A stretch of DNA of 64,000 nt from assembly GCF_030908215.1 (NCBI RefSeq), contig NZ_JAVFJK010000003.1, positions 309,883-373,882 of the forward strand. Direction: 5' to 3'. Each line of letters starts with the position of its first letter. Within the stretch, counting starts at the first letter, position 1. This DNA is from Sinomonas sp. ASV486 (lineage in GTDB: Bacteria; Actinomycetota; Actinomycetes; Actinomycetales; Micrococcaceae). Below are positions 36,345 to 45,330 of the stretch, in pieces. The notes beneath the pieces were generated by a model, which worked only from the letters and a program-made list of their open reading frames with translations, was not told the DNA's origin and ran no database searches. The position numbers were made by a program, and so were the translations under genes.

Positions 36345-37837
36345 GCTGACACCTCCGCACGAAGCAAGCTCAGAACAGCGGCAGTGGTGGCGTCTGCGGC
36401 GACGGCCGCGGCGCGCCAGTCGGCGAGAGCGTCAAGGAAATCGATCTGCTCGCTGGCGTCCGCGGCCTTGGCGCCAGCGACATAGAGCGGGATAGCCAGG
36501 CTGTATCCCTTCTGGGCGATCTGGTCGAGGGTCGCGACGGCCGCGAACTGGTGAGCGTCTGCGAATCCCCGGTAGGCGTTGAGGATCTTCATCTGGTGGT
36601 TCTCACGCAGGAACGATTGGGCCTGTTCGCGGGCAACGTCGTTGATGGCGTTGATGAAGAGCACCTTGCCTTTGTGTTCGGCGGGCTTGCTGGTGCGGAG
36701 GGTGATGACGACGGCCTCCATGGGCGAGTTGTAGAAGAGTCCCGCGCCTAGGCCGAGGACGCACTCGATCAGGTCCGACTTCACGAGGGCCTCGCGCAAT
36801 TCGGCTTCCTCGCGCCGGAAGAGGATGCCGTGGGGAAAGAGGACCGCGGCTCGGCCAGTCTTGGGATCGAGGCTCTTGGCGATGTGCTGGAAGAAGGCGT
36901 AGTCCGCCCGGCCCTGTGGTGGGACGCCCCATGTGTTCCGGCCATAGGGGTCTTTGGCAAATGCGGCGCGGTTCCACGACCTGATGGAGTAGGGCGGGTT
37001 CGCGAGTACGACGTCGAAGGTCTGCAGATGCCCGTCCGTATCATGGAAGGCTGGCTGGGCGAGGGTGTCACCATGGGCAATGTGTCCGTCAGTGACGCCG
37101 TGGAGGAAGAGGTTCATCCGTGCGATGGCGGAGGTCCCGTAGTTGAGTTCTTGGCCATAGAGGCGCAAGTTCCGCCACTCCTTGCCCTGCCGTTTGACCT
37201 CGGCGGCGGTGGAGATGAGCATGCCGCCGGTCCCGCAGGTCGGGTCGTACACGGACTCGCCGGGTTGCGGCTGCAGCATGAGGGTCATCAGGTGTACAAG
37301 CGTGCGGTTCGTATAGAACTCCTGTGCTGTGTGACCGGAATCGTCGGCGAACTTCTTGATGAGGTACTCGTAGCCGTTGCCGAGCTCGTCCTCGGGCAGG
37401 TTTGCGATCGACAGCGTTTCGGTCGAGAAGTGCTCGATCAATTCGGACAGTGTGGAGTCAGGGAGCAGGTTCTTGTTCCCCCAGTCGCCTTCCCCGAATA
37501 CGCCCGGAAGGGTGTCGGGATTCGCCTTCTCGATGGCTCGCATGGCTTTGAGGATCGTGGCGCCGATGTCCTTGGTGACGGCTCGGATGTCATCCCAGCT
37601 GGCGCCGTCCGGTATGGCGAACCTGTGGTTCTCAGGCAGGTCGGCCAGCGCCTCGTCGCCGTAGATCGCCATGGCAGCGGAGTGTTCTTCCTCGTAGACG
37701 TCGGAGATCCGCTTCAGGAAGACGAGCGGAAAGATGTACTGCTTGTAGTCTCCAGCATCGATGAGACCGCGCAGGACAACAGCAGCGCCCCATAAGTAGG
37801 ACTCCAGCTCACGCTGGGTAATTCGGGTCGAGTTCAT
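36341..37837 (-). CDS. hsdM: Type I N6-adenine methyltransferase subunit, copy 1
   Basis: A 498-residue HsdM. The N-terminal helical domain contains YIFPLVFLKRISDVYEEE, and the SAM-binding motif is YDPTCGTGGML. The catalytic motif NPPYSIRSWN and the downstream region RADYAFFQHI are intact. It methylates adenine in the HsdS target for self-protection. The gene overlaps the upstream hsdM copy by four bases and hsdS by four bases. It is clearly diverged from that copy rather than a recent duplicate. Confidence 0.92.
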   Translation of the reverse strand: MNSTRITQRELESYLWGAAVVLRGLIDAGDYKQYIFPLVFLKRISDVYEEEHSAAMAIYGDEALADLPENHRFAIPDGASWDDIRAVTKDIGATILKAMRAIEKANPDTLPGVFGEGDWGNKNLLPDSTLSELIEHFSTETLSIANLPEDELGNGYEYLIKKFADDSGHTAQEFYTNRTLVHLMTLMLQPQPGESVYDPTCGTGGMLISTAAEVKRQGKEWRNLRLYGQELNYGTSAIARMNLFLHGVTDGHIAHGDTLAQPAFHDTDGHLQTFDVVLANPPYSIRSWNRAAFAKDPYGRNTWGVPPQGRADYAFFQHIAKSLDPKTGRAAVLFPHGILFRREEAELREALVKSDLIECVLGLGAGLFYNSPMEAVVITLRTSKPAEHKGKVLFINAINDVAREQAQSFLRENHQMKILNAYRGFADAHQFAAVATLDQIAQKGYSLAIPLYVAGAKAADASEQIDFLDALADWRAAAVAADATTAAVLSLLRAEVSA

Positions 37838-39402
37838 GCCGACACCCCTTCAAGTGAAAAAGAATCCAGTCCCCACTTGCCCAACTCGACCTCCAAGGCA
37901 GAGCGCGTCTTCGCAGCTTCGATGTGAGAGCTTTCGAGGTTCGCCAAGGCGCTGGCCAGAGTGACCTTCTCGCCCGTATCGGCGGGTGCGACGTAGAGCG
38001 GGATGTTGAGGTTGTAGTCGTTGCCTGCAATCTCGTTCAGATCGACGACTCGGGCAAGCCCGTCGATATCTTTGAACAGCTCGTACGCGTCGAGGATCGC
38101 TTCGGCATGCTCCGGCTCGAGGGTGTTCTGGTTGCGGCCACGCTTGCACAAGTGCTCGCCGTTGATGAAGAGCACTTTGCCTTTTTCGTTGGGCTGCTTC
38201 TGCAGACGAAGGATCAGGACACATGCTGCCAGGCCTGTGCCGTAGAACAGGTTGGGCGCCAGTCCGATCACAGCATCGACGACGTCGGATTTGAGGATGT
38301 GGGTCCGGATCCTCGCCTCCGCACCTTGCCGGAACAGGGCGCCCTGCGGCATGACTACAGCTACCCGGCCGGTCGTGGGTTGGGCTGAGGTGAGCATGTG
38401 CTGCACCCATGCCCAATCGGCATACCCCTTCGGCGGCACACCGCCGAGTGCGCTGCGGCCCCACTTATCGGTGGCCCAACCGGACTCGCCCCAGTTCTTC
38501 AGGGAGAACGGCGGATTTGCGACGACGCAGTCGAATTGGGCCAGCCGGTTGCCGGTGTAGAAAGCCGGGCTGCGCAGGGTGTCCTCGCGGATGATCTTGA
38601 AGTCCTCCACGCCATGCAGCAGCAGGTTCATCCGAGCGATCGCCGAGGTGGCCAGGACCTTCTCCTGCCCGTACAGCTTGCCCCATAGAGTCTTTGGGCT
38701 GCCTCCGTCGGCCTTTACGTGCTCAATGACTTCGATCAGCATCCCGCCCGTTCCACAGGCGGGGTCGTACACGCTCTCGCCTTCGACCGGGTTGAGGATG
38801 TTGATGAGCAGACGGACCACCGAGCGGGGTGTGTAGTATTCACCGGCCTTCTTGTTCGACTGGTCGGCGAACCGTTTGATCAGGTACTCGTAGGCGTTGC
38901 CGAAGACATCGGGGGCGACCGCCGCGTTCGAGAGCGTCTTCGTCGAGAAGTGCTCTATCAGGTTTGCGAGCTTGCGGTCGGGCAGCTTGTCCTTGTTGGT
39001 CCAACTCGCGTTGCCGAAGATCCCGTACAGGGTTTCGGGGTTCGCCTTCTCGATCTCTCGGAACGCGGTCTGCAAGGCCGTACCGATGTTCTCAGCCCGG
39101 TTGCGGATGTTCTCCCAGAGGTGGCCTTCGGGGATCGTGAAGCGATGGTTCTCGGCGAACGATGCGTACTCGTGGTCGCCGCCGGACTCCTCCAGGGCCT
39201 GGGCGAACTCTTCCATGTACACGTCGCTGATCCGCTTGAAGAAAATCAACGGGAAGATGTACGCCTTGAAGTCGGCCTGGTCGATGCTGCCGCGCAGCAG
39301 GTCAGCCGCCTTGGCCAGATAGTTCTCCAGCTCCGACAGCGACAGCGGCTGGACCCCCAACAGGAAGCTGCCGGCGTACGCCCGCGCCTCGTCCTCAGTC
39401 AT
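37834..39402 (-). CDS. hsdM: Type I N6-adenine methyltransferase subunit, copy 2
   Basis: A 522-residue HsdM with YIFPLIFFKRISDVYMEE, SAM motif YDPACGTGGMLIEV, and catalytic NPPFSLKNWGESGW. All methyltransferase motifs are intact. The ATG at 39402 follows a GGGGGAAAG purine run. It shares its architecture with the next gene but many positions differ, including NPPF versus NPPY. Two complete, translationally coupled hsdM genes with a single hsdS and hsdR are unusual; one option is an M1-M2-S complex instead of the standard M2-S. Confidence 0.92.
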   Translation of the reverse strand: MTEDEARAYAGSFLLGVQPLSLSELENYLAKAADLLRGSIDQADFKAYIFPLIFFKRISDVYMEEFAQALEESGGDHEYASFAENHRFTIPEGHLWENIRNRAENIGTALQTAFREIEKANPETLYGIFGNASWTNKDKLPDRKLANLIEHFSTKTLSNAAVAPDVFGNAYEYLIKRFADQSNKKAGEYYTPRSVVRLLINILNPVEGESVYDPACGTGGMLIEVIEHVKADGGSPKTLWGKLYGQEKVLATSAIARMNLLLHGVEDFKIIREDTLRSPAFYTGNRLAQFDCVVANPPFSLKNWGESGWATDKWGRSALGGVPPKGYADWAWVQHMLTSAQPTTGRVAVVMPQGALFRQGAEARIRTHILKSDVVDAVIGLAPNLFYGTGLAACVLILRLQKQPNEKGKVLFINGEHLCKRGRNQNTLEPEHAEAILDAYELFKDIDGLARVVDLNEIAGNDYNLNIPLYVAPADTGEKVTLASALANLESSHIEAAKTRSALEVELGKWGLDSFSLEGVSA

Positions 39403-39513
39403 CTTTCCCCCTGCCTTAGGCGCCTCTCCGTCGTGCCGAGAGCACGTCGAGGTAAACACAACATAGATTCACACCGATTCTTCCAGTTCTGCCTTCCAAG
39501 TGGGCGCAACCCC

Positions 39514-41634
39514 TCAAGCAAGGGTGATCGTGCCCGCTGCAATGGCTTCCACGAGCGCATCACGTGTTTCGGCTGCAGCTCTTAGGACCGCGCCGGCTGC
39601 GGCCTGGAGGCGACGGACTTCGGCGATACTCTCCAGCACCCTGTCCTGTTCCGCGAGAGGCAGAAGTGGGATCTTCAGGTCTTGAAGCCGGACACGCTGG
39701 ATGGCGGCGCCGACTGCCTGCGATTTATTGGCGGCGGTCATGATGAATTCGGCTAGGTATTCCGGTCGGACGACTTCGCCCGTGACGCGCAGCAGTTGAT
39801 AGCTGGGGCTCAGCAGGACGCGGCCGCCTTCGCTGTCCACCCTCGCTGCGAGGCCACCAGTGTTCTGGACAAGGACGTCCCCCGGCTGCGTCATGACTGG
39901 CGTGTGTTCAAGGAGGCCGAGGTTGATGCGGCGGGATTCCATCTCGTTCCGACAGATCCACGCCCCAGTAACTACGGGAGCGCCCTCTACGCCATAGTCA
40001 CTCTCCCGGACACGATCAGTGGTCTTGAGCACGGTGACGCTGGCGGCCTTGACGAGGTCGGCGATACCGACCAGTCGGTGTTCCTGGCCTCCCTTTATCA
40101 GGGAATCAGGGCGCAGCTTCTGAGGAGGCTTGATCTCCTTCGTAGTGCGTAGCAGCGCCTCGACGTGTGTGCGTACTTCGTCGATATCGGACGCTCCGTG
40201 GGATGAGGAGACCCAGCGCTTCGGGGTGAGGTTCGCCCCTTCTCCGATGAGCTCTGAAAGGCTGACTGCTCCGGACGGTAGACTCGAAGGCACCTTGCGA
40301 TGGTCGCGCCAGCCCTGCAGGGCCCCAGCGACGATGTCCACATCGATGTCTTTAATCTGGCTGTGGTCGATCAGCAGCACGCTCTCCGGATCGCTGGTTT
40401 CCCCCGGCCGGGCCAGCACCCATAGGTTCAGCGAGATCTGCGTATGGGAGGCCAGGCCACCGGGAAGGGCAACTATGGCTTCGACGGTGCGGTTCTGCAG
40501 CAACGCGGCACGGATCTTGCCGGCGCTTCCAGCTTCGAAGGCGCTGCCCGCGGGCTGAATGACAATGGCGCGTCCACCTTCGCCGAGATACCACAGGGCG
40601 ATCTGAAGCCAAGCGGTGTCGATGCGCGACTTTGGGGGGGAACCATATGGCAGGCGAGGATTGAGGTAGAGGCGCTCGGGCTGGTGATAGGAGAGCCCAT
40701 AAGGAGGGTCCATAACGACCACTTGCGCCAAGCCACGCTCGAAATAGTCCGTCTCGAAGACATCGCCCACGCGCATTGTGACGTTATCGCGGCCTATTAC
40801 CAAAGCCCGTTGGTTGGCTTGGACACAGGCGGCTAAGTTGACGTCCTGTCCGGTCAGGGCCGTTCGCTCCTCACCCTGGGCGCCAACGGCCAGTAACATT
40901 CGCCCTGAGCCTGCCACAGGGTCATGAACGGGACCAGGAATGCTCCTGGCGACGGCCGCCACAAGATCCACCAGGACTGCACTGGTGGCGAATTCGTCGT
41001 AGCCCCGTAGCGATGAGTTGGTAAGGCGATCGCGGAAGGCAACGAAGATCGTACCGATACTGGCTGCATCGAAGCTGCTGAGGGCCGCCATGACCCGGTG
41101 CAGGAGTTCCGGCCGCCGCGCCGCCTCAATGAGGAGTCTGCGCGCTAGTTGACTGCCGGCGAAGGTCTCGAAGAGCGGGAGCCGTTCCGGATGCGAGTCC
41201 TCGTAGGCCTGCATGCCATGCTCAATCCTGGGAAAGAGGTCATGAGCTACTGAGGCGTCGCGAAGGTACGGCCACCAGGTCTCGGACGGCAGAGTGTTGT
41301 CGAAGCCTGCGGAATCGGGATCGGACACATACCGCCAGACCAGGAGCGCACTGACCAGCTCTCCGCTTTCCTCTGGGCCGCCGAGTCCGCGCAGGCTGTC
41401 CATCGCGTTCCACAGTGTCCGATCGGCTGACAGGTCTCCGACCTCCTTGCCATTGGCCTTGAGCCAGGCGCGGACCGCGGCAGTGTCAAAGCGGGGGCTG
41501 GAAGGACTGCCGCCCGCCGGCTTGGGGAAGTCAGTATGGCGCTGGCGCCAGTTGCTGACGGTGGAACGTCCGACACCAGCCAGCACGGCGATGTCGCTGG
41601 CCGAGATCGTGGGCTTGCTTGCCGGCGTGCTCAT
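39514..41634 (-). CDS. HTH, N6-adenine methylase and TRD fusion protein
   Basis: A 706-residue fusion. Residues about 10-60 form a helix-turn-helix (SASDIAVLAGVGRSTVSNWR). The middle is an HsdM-like methylase with SAM motif HDPVAGSGRMLLAVG and catalytic MDPPYGLSYHQPER. The C-terminal third is HsdS-like: EHRLVGIADLVKAASVTV, GDVLVQNTGGLAARVD and a coiled region after IPLLPLAEQDRVLESIAEV. It thus carries recognition and methylation in one chain, like a type IIG/type I hybrid without the nuclease. It overlaps the upstream NYN gene by four bases, and hsdM follows 111 bases downstream on the same strand. Confidence 0.85.
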   Translation of the reverse strand: MSTPASKPTISASDIAVLAGVGRSTVSNWRQRHTDFPKPAGGSPSSPRFDTAAVRAWLKANGKEVGDLSADRTLWNAMDSLRGLGGPEESGELVSALLVWRYVSDPDSAGFDNTLPSETWWPYLRDASVAHDLFPRIEHGMQAYEDSHPERLPLFETFAGSQLARRLLIEAARRPELLHRVMAALSSFDAASIGTIFVAFRDRLTNSSLRGYDEFATSAVLVDLVAAVARSIPGPVHDPVAGSGRMLLAVGAQGEERTALTGQDVNLAACVQANQRALVIGRDNVTMRVGDVFETDYFERGLAQVVVMDPPYGLSYHQPERLYLNPRLPYGSPPKSRIDTAWLQIALWYLGEGGRAIVIQPAGSAFEAGSAGKIRAALLQNRTVEAIVALPGGLASHTQISLNLWVLARPGETSDPESVLLIDHSQIKDIDVDIVAGALQGWRDHRKVPSSLPSGAVSLSELIGEGANLTPKRWVSSSHGASDIDEVRTHVEALLRTTKEIKPPQKLRPDSLIKGGQEHRLVGIADLVKAASVTVLKTTDRVRESDYGVEGAPVVTGAWICRNEMESRRINLGLLEHTPVMTQPGDVLVQNTGGLAARVDSEGGRVLLSPSYQLLRVTGEVVRPEYLAEFIMTAANKSQAVGAAIQRVRLQDLKIPLLPLAEQDRVLESIAEVRRLQAAAGAVLRAAAETRDALVEAIAAGTITLA

Positions 41635-42164
41635 ACTGCGTCCTTTGTCTCTGTGAACAGGGCGATGACGTTGGAGGGGATGGAGGGTCCGAGTCGGACG
41701 AGGTCGCGTCCTGCGGCCAGCCTCATTTGCTCAGAGAATCCCCTGTCCGGCGATATCACAACGACGCGAATCCCTGCGGCCTTCAAAGCCGCAACGGCGT
41801 AGGCGAAAGCATGATCTCCGGAGGCCAACACCACCTGGTCGTAGTGGGCGGCGACCCACAGGATGTCCTCGATGACCTCGAGCAGTGCAGTGTCAGCCCC
41901 GTCCTTCCCGCTGCGGGCAAGACGCTGGGCGGAACCTGTCCAGCCGAAGTAGGCGGCTGGCGCGTTGTGGTGGCTGACGGCGATTACAGTGTGGTCGCCG
42001 TGCCCGGGCTCCACGGCCGCATGGATTCGAGTTCGGATCCTGGCTACATCTCCGGCACTTGGCTCGCAGGTGCAGGCCATGTTCTCGAGGTCGACCACAT
42101 ACAGGGTCCGACCGCGCAGCCCGCGGACCTTGGTAGCCCTCGACGGGCTGTACTGCCGATCCAT
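41631..42164 (-). CDS. NYN/PIN-like nuclease domain protein
   Basis: About 177 residues. The acidic residues of the NYN fold are visible: Asp25 and Asn28 in LYVVDLENM, Asp88 and Asp91 in SGKDGADTALLEV, and the SGD motif at 115-117 in VVLASGDHAFAYAV. NYN/PIN domains are metal-dependent RNases or, less often, DNases. The ATG at 42164 is chosen for its position just before the domain; a longer frame starts at 42233 and no clear ribosome binding site decides. It is first in the restriction block and coupled to the methylase fusion, so it is probably the effector or regulator of that pair. Confidence 0.75.
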   Translation of the reverse strand: MDRQYSPSRATKVRGLRGRTLYVVDLENMACTCEPSAGDVARIRTRIHAAVEPGHGDHTVIAVSHHNAPAAYFGWTGSAQRLARSGKDGADTALLEVIEDILWVAAHYDQVVLASGDHAFAYAVAALKAAGIRVVVISPDRGFSEQMRLAAGRDLVRLGPSIPSNVIALFTETKDAV

Positions 42165-42718
42165 AAGGATTGTCCGATCCGTGAAGGAGCCCCTACAAGG
42201 AAAGACAATACACATCGATCCACGTGATGTCAAAGCGGGAAGTCAGTTCACAACTGTAGAGGTTGTTCCGATCGGTTTGCACACATCGAATTTGCTGCGG
42301 ACGGATGGTAGTTCTGGGAGCCTCAGCATCGACCAGGTCGAATCATGTAGCCCCCCCCCGCCAAGAGTGCGATGTCCAGGCAGTCGAGGACCCCCGGCGA
42401 AAACACCCGTCGGCACCGGTCTCGACGCCCCGAAGCCCAAGGGAGCGCCCGGTCGTGACGGCTCGGGAGGTCTCGGCAATTAGCCGGCGAGCCGAGGCGT
42501 CACGCGCCAAGGGGCGGGCATGTCGGCGGCAGTGCACCAAGCTGGGAGGTGACTCACCAATGAGGACAACGAGCTGCAAACGGAAGCACCGATATGGGTT
42601 CAGCCTGCCGGGACAGCCGGCCAGCCACAGCACGTACATACGTCGCGTGCATCTGCACCAGACCTCGTCGTGCGGAGGCCTCACGGATCATCGGCCCAGC
42701 GGATAACCCCCAGGTCAC

Positions 42719-42750
42719 ACGGTGGGGCCACCGTGGCCCCACCGTCAAAG
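42719..42750. repeat. Hairpin repeat, copy A
   Basis: GGTGGGGCCA, loop CCG, TGGCCCCACC: a perfect 10-bp stem. With its flanks it matches copy B at 43179-43210 at 25 of 32 positions. Confidence 0.75.
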
Positions 42751-43178
42751 GCGAATGGGAGGACCGGGAACAGGCCGCGTCAGGACAACGGCCCGAAACA
42801 CTCGTACATGGGCCCTGGAACGTATCAGCGAACTGCAGCGCCTCGCCGAGGCTCCCAGCCAACCCGCTGCGCTCCGAGACGGTGCGATCGCGGAACTGGT
42901 GGGGATCGATGCGTCGGGAGCGCGCTGGGCAGGATGCCGGCCCGGGTGCGCGCATCCGAGGCGGAGACCACCAACCCGCCTGGAACATCTCGCCGCCGAG
43001 GCACTCGCCCGCGTCCACGCCGTACAGAAACGCGGCAGCCACCCCCGCCCTGCACGGATACCCGCAGCGGTGACGGTGATGGTCCGGGCGTTGGTGCTGA
43101 CCCTAGGACGAGCTCGCCAAGCTTCCTGCGACGGCGGGGCGTCCCGGTTCGCCGTCGACGGGCATAAGCCGACGTCGC

Positions 43179-43210
43179 ACGGTGCCGCCACGGTGGCGGC
43201 ATCGTCAACG
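43179..43210. repeat. Hairpin repeat, copy B
   Basis: GGTGCCGCCA, loop CGG, TGGCGGCATC. Relative to copy A, two G-C pairs are swapped to C-G and one G-C pair becomes G-T, so the stem is preserved. Confidence 0.75.
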
Positions 43211-43530
43211 CCAATCAGATGACGACGAAGCCCGCTCCCAGTTTCCCACGCAGGTGCGCGGAAGATGGTCGGAGCCTCCATCGTCGGCGTCACGCTCGGC
43301 TGGGCCTTGAGCCCCGAGGACGTGCACGAGCTGACCGTCCCCATTGGTGAAGAGGCCATCACCTGCTCCACCATGATGAGAGATATGGCACCGCTCAGCA
43401 CAGCGTCTCCCGTCCCACGAGTGCCCCCTCACGCCGCCCGATACGATCTTTGCCCACCCGTTGGGCATCGCTTTCGTCCATTGCACTCCGCACCACCCAG
43501 CGTCGCACGCAAGCAGGCAGCCGGGGAAGA

Positions 43531-44712
43531 TCACGCGTCCCTCGCGAACGCACGCTCGAGCATCTCGGCGGTGGCCGGGTTCACCATCTCGTTGCGGCGG
43601 ATGTAGTGCGCGATGGTGATCTTCGGGTCCGTGTGGCCGAGCAGCTCGGCGGCGAGGTCGACCCCGGCCGCGGCGCTGATCGCGGTCGCGACGGTCCGGC
43701 GGAACATGTGCGGGGTGACCCCGGTGATCCCGGCGAGGTCCATCACATGGCGGAGCTGGCGCCGGACGTTGTTTGTCGTCAGCGGCGTTCCCTCCCGGCT
43801 TGAGAACAGCAGGGCATCCAGGGACGGGTCCTTCACCTGCACCAGCCGGCGCCGCACGGCCTCGGCGGTGAACGACGGGATCGCCACGGTGCGGCGCGAC
43901 TTCGCCGTCTTGGGGTGGTCCTGCCGCACGGTCGGCTCGCCACGGTGGCTGACGATCGTGCCGGCGATCCGGATCGAGGGCGGGGCCGCGGTGATGTCGA
44001 CGTCCCGGCGCCGGATGGCCAGGACCTCCCCGATGCGGGCGGACGTGCCGAGCATGACCTCCACGATCGCGCCCAGCTGGCCGTCCGGCCTGGGCCCGGA
44101 GGGGGATCTGCCGGCCTCCCAGTAGGCGATCGCGGCGCGGATCGCGTTGACCTCCGCCGGGGTGAGCGCGTCCGGGGTCCTGACGGGGCGGTGCAGGCGG
44201 GCGACGTGGTCGACGGGGTTCCGCGGCAGGACCTCGTGCCGCACGGCCAGGGCGAGGGCGAGCCGCAGTACGACGCGGGCGTGCTTGGCCTTGGCGTAGG
44301 ACTGCTTGGCGAGCTGCTTGAGGAACTGGTCGCATCGGGCGACGCCGATCTCCCGGAGCGTGAGCCCTGCGAAGGCGGGGAGCACGAGGGTGCGCATGTC
44401 GCGCTCGTAGAGCTGCCGGGTCGCGGTCGCGAGCCGCCCCTCGAGGTCGATGTCCTCGAGCCAGTACTCGACCAGGTCGGGGAACGGGCTGTCCGGCGCG
44501 AGTGTCCCGGTCGTCGGGGCGAGCAGGTTGCGTTCGGCGCATTTGGCCTTCAGCGCGCGGGTCGCGGCCGCGGCGCTGGCGGCGCTGGCCTGCACGAGCC
44601 GCGCGACGCCGTCCCAGTCCCGGTAGCGGGTGCGGGCCTCGACCAGGCCGCTCGGGCGGCGGCGGGTGGTGATCTCGCCGTAGGTGCCGATCGTCACGCG
44701 GGGGCGGCTCAC
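43531..44712 (-). CDS. int: Tyrosine recombinase / phage-type integrase
   Basis: A 393-residue integrase. The N-terminal arm-binding region is followed by a core-binding domain (LVEYWLEDIDLEGRLATATR) and the catalytic domain: Arg in GTSARIGEVLAIRR, Lys in HPKTAKSRRTV, HxxR in TPHMFRRTVATAI, His in LLGHTDPKIT and Tyr in IAHYIRR. All catalytic residues are present. The start is GTG at 44712, five bases past the excisionase stop. It would integrate and, with the excisionase, excise the island next to tRNA-Pro. Confidence 0.93.
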   Translation of the reverse strand: MSRPRVTIGTYGEITTRRRPSGLVEARTRYRDWDGVARLVQASAASAAAATRALKAKCAERNLLAPTTGTLAPDSPFPDLVEYWLEDIDLEGRLATATRQLYERDMRTLVLPAFAGLTLREIGVARCDQFLKQLAKQSYAKAKHARVVLRLALALAVRHEVLPRNPVDHVARLHRPVRTPDALTPAEVNAIRAAIAYWEAGRSPSGPRPDGQLGAIVEVMLGTSARIGEVLAIRRRDVDITAAPPSIRIAGTIVSHRGEPTVRQDHPKTAKSRRTVAIPSFTAEAVRRRLVQVKDPSLDALLFSSREGTPLTTNNVRRQLRHVMDLAGITGVTPHMFRRTVATAISAAAGVDLAAELLGHTDPKITIAHYIRRNEMVNPATAEMLERAFARDA

Positions 44713-44716
44713 CGGG

Positions 44717-44950
44717 TCACCGCCGATCCGGCTGCGGCGCTGGGTCGCGCTGCGCCTCGATCCAGGCGGTCACGTCGTCCACGGCGAACTTGAGGTGCTT
44801 GCCGAACCGGTACGCGCGCGGCCCGAGGCCGCGGGCGCGCCAGTCGTAGACCGTGGAGACCGGGACGCCGAGGTAGGCCGAGAGCTCGCGGATATCGAGC
44901 AGTGCCGGCAGGCCGGTCTGGGGCGTCGGGAGGGGTGCTGGAGTGCTCAT
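44717..44950 (-). CDS. xis: Excisionase-like HTH protein
   Basis: A 77-residue MerR-like helix-turn-helix (HTH_17/excisionase type): LLDIRELSAYLGVPVSTVYD and RAYRFGKHLKFAVDDVTAWI. The start at 44950 is preferred over longer frames because the domain begins soon after. It sits directly upstream of int, the usual arrangement, and bends DNA at the attachment site to favour excision. Confidence 0.82.
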   Translation of the reverse strand: MSTPAPLPTPQTGLPALLDIRELSAYLGVPVSTVYDWRARGLGPRAYRFGKHLKFAVDDVTAWIEAQRDPAPQPDRR

Positions 44951-45073
44951 GCCCGGCAGGTGCGCCGGGCGCCCCTTGCCATCCGGGAGGGTCCGGGAGG
45001 AACGCCGTCGGGCCGGACGAGGGGGCTGCGAGGGCACCTCGCGGGAGGGGTTTTTGATGGGTATTTGATGGCC

Positions 45074-45088
45074 GGTTCAAATCTCACC
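45074..45088 (+). other. Candidate attachment-site core (tRNA 3'-end-like)
   Basis: GGTTCAAATCTCACC resembles the T-arm and 3' part of a tRNA but has no tRNA body on this strand. It lies between excisionase and tRNA-Pro, where an att site is expected. No second copy was found in the window, so the call is tentative. Confidence 0.25.
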
Positions 45089-45097
45089 TACGCAGAA

Positions 45098-45125
45098 GCC
45101 GCGGGAACCCTTGGGTTTCCGCGGC
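45098..45125 (-). terminator. Hairpin downstream of tRNA-Pro
   Basis: A 13-bp stem, GCCGCGGGAACCC against GGGTTTCCGCGGC, with one wobble pair and a TT loop, just after the tRNA 3' end. It probably ends tRNA transcription. Confidence 0.55.
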
Positions 45126-45132
45126 CTCGTGG

Positions 45133-45206
<74 letters not shown>

Positions 45207-45330
45207 AACATCGCCAGCCGTTACCGCTCTCGCGACCCGCCAAGCAACCGCTCCAGCATATAGGAAGGCCGCCGATCACGCGAATCGACAAGGCCCCGGC
45301 GAGCCTCCTCGAAGGCGGCCAGCACATCGG

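Larger units (their letters stand above)
42165..43530. other. Gene-poor stretch between restriction block and integrase
   Basis: About 1.37 kb. Overlapping frames exist on both strands, but none shows a domain that I recognise. A plus-strand segment near 43265-43385 (VGASIVGVTLGWALSPEDV) looks somewhat protein-like and may be a remnant. A run of nine C lies at 42351-42359. Two related hairpins (42719 and 43179) are the only strong structures. The stretch may contain the promoter of the NYN gene and island transfer or recombination sites. Confidence 0.5.

Noticed and set aside
42351-42359. A run of nine C as a phase-variation tract
   Set aside because: It lies outside any supported gene and no promoter is evident, so a switching role has no support.
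42722-43222. A 166-codon plus-strand frame across both hairpins
   Set aside because: Its product has no recognisable domain, and the preserved RNA/DNA structure explains the sequence better than coding.
43265-43606. A 113-codon plus-strand frame with a hydrophobic start
   Set aside because: Only the first 40 residues look protein-like, the rest runs antisense into the integrase gene end, and no family is recognised.
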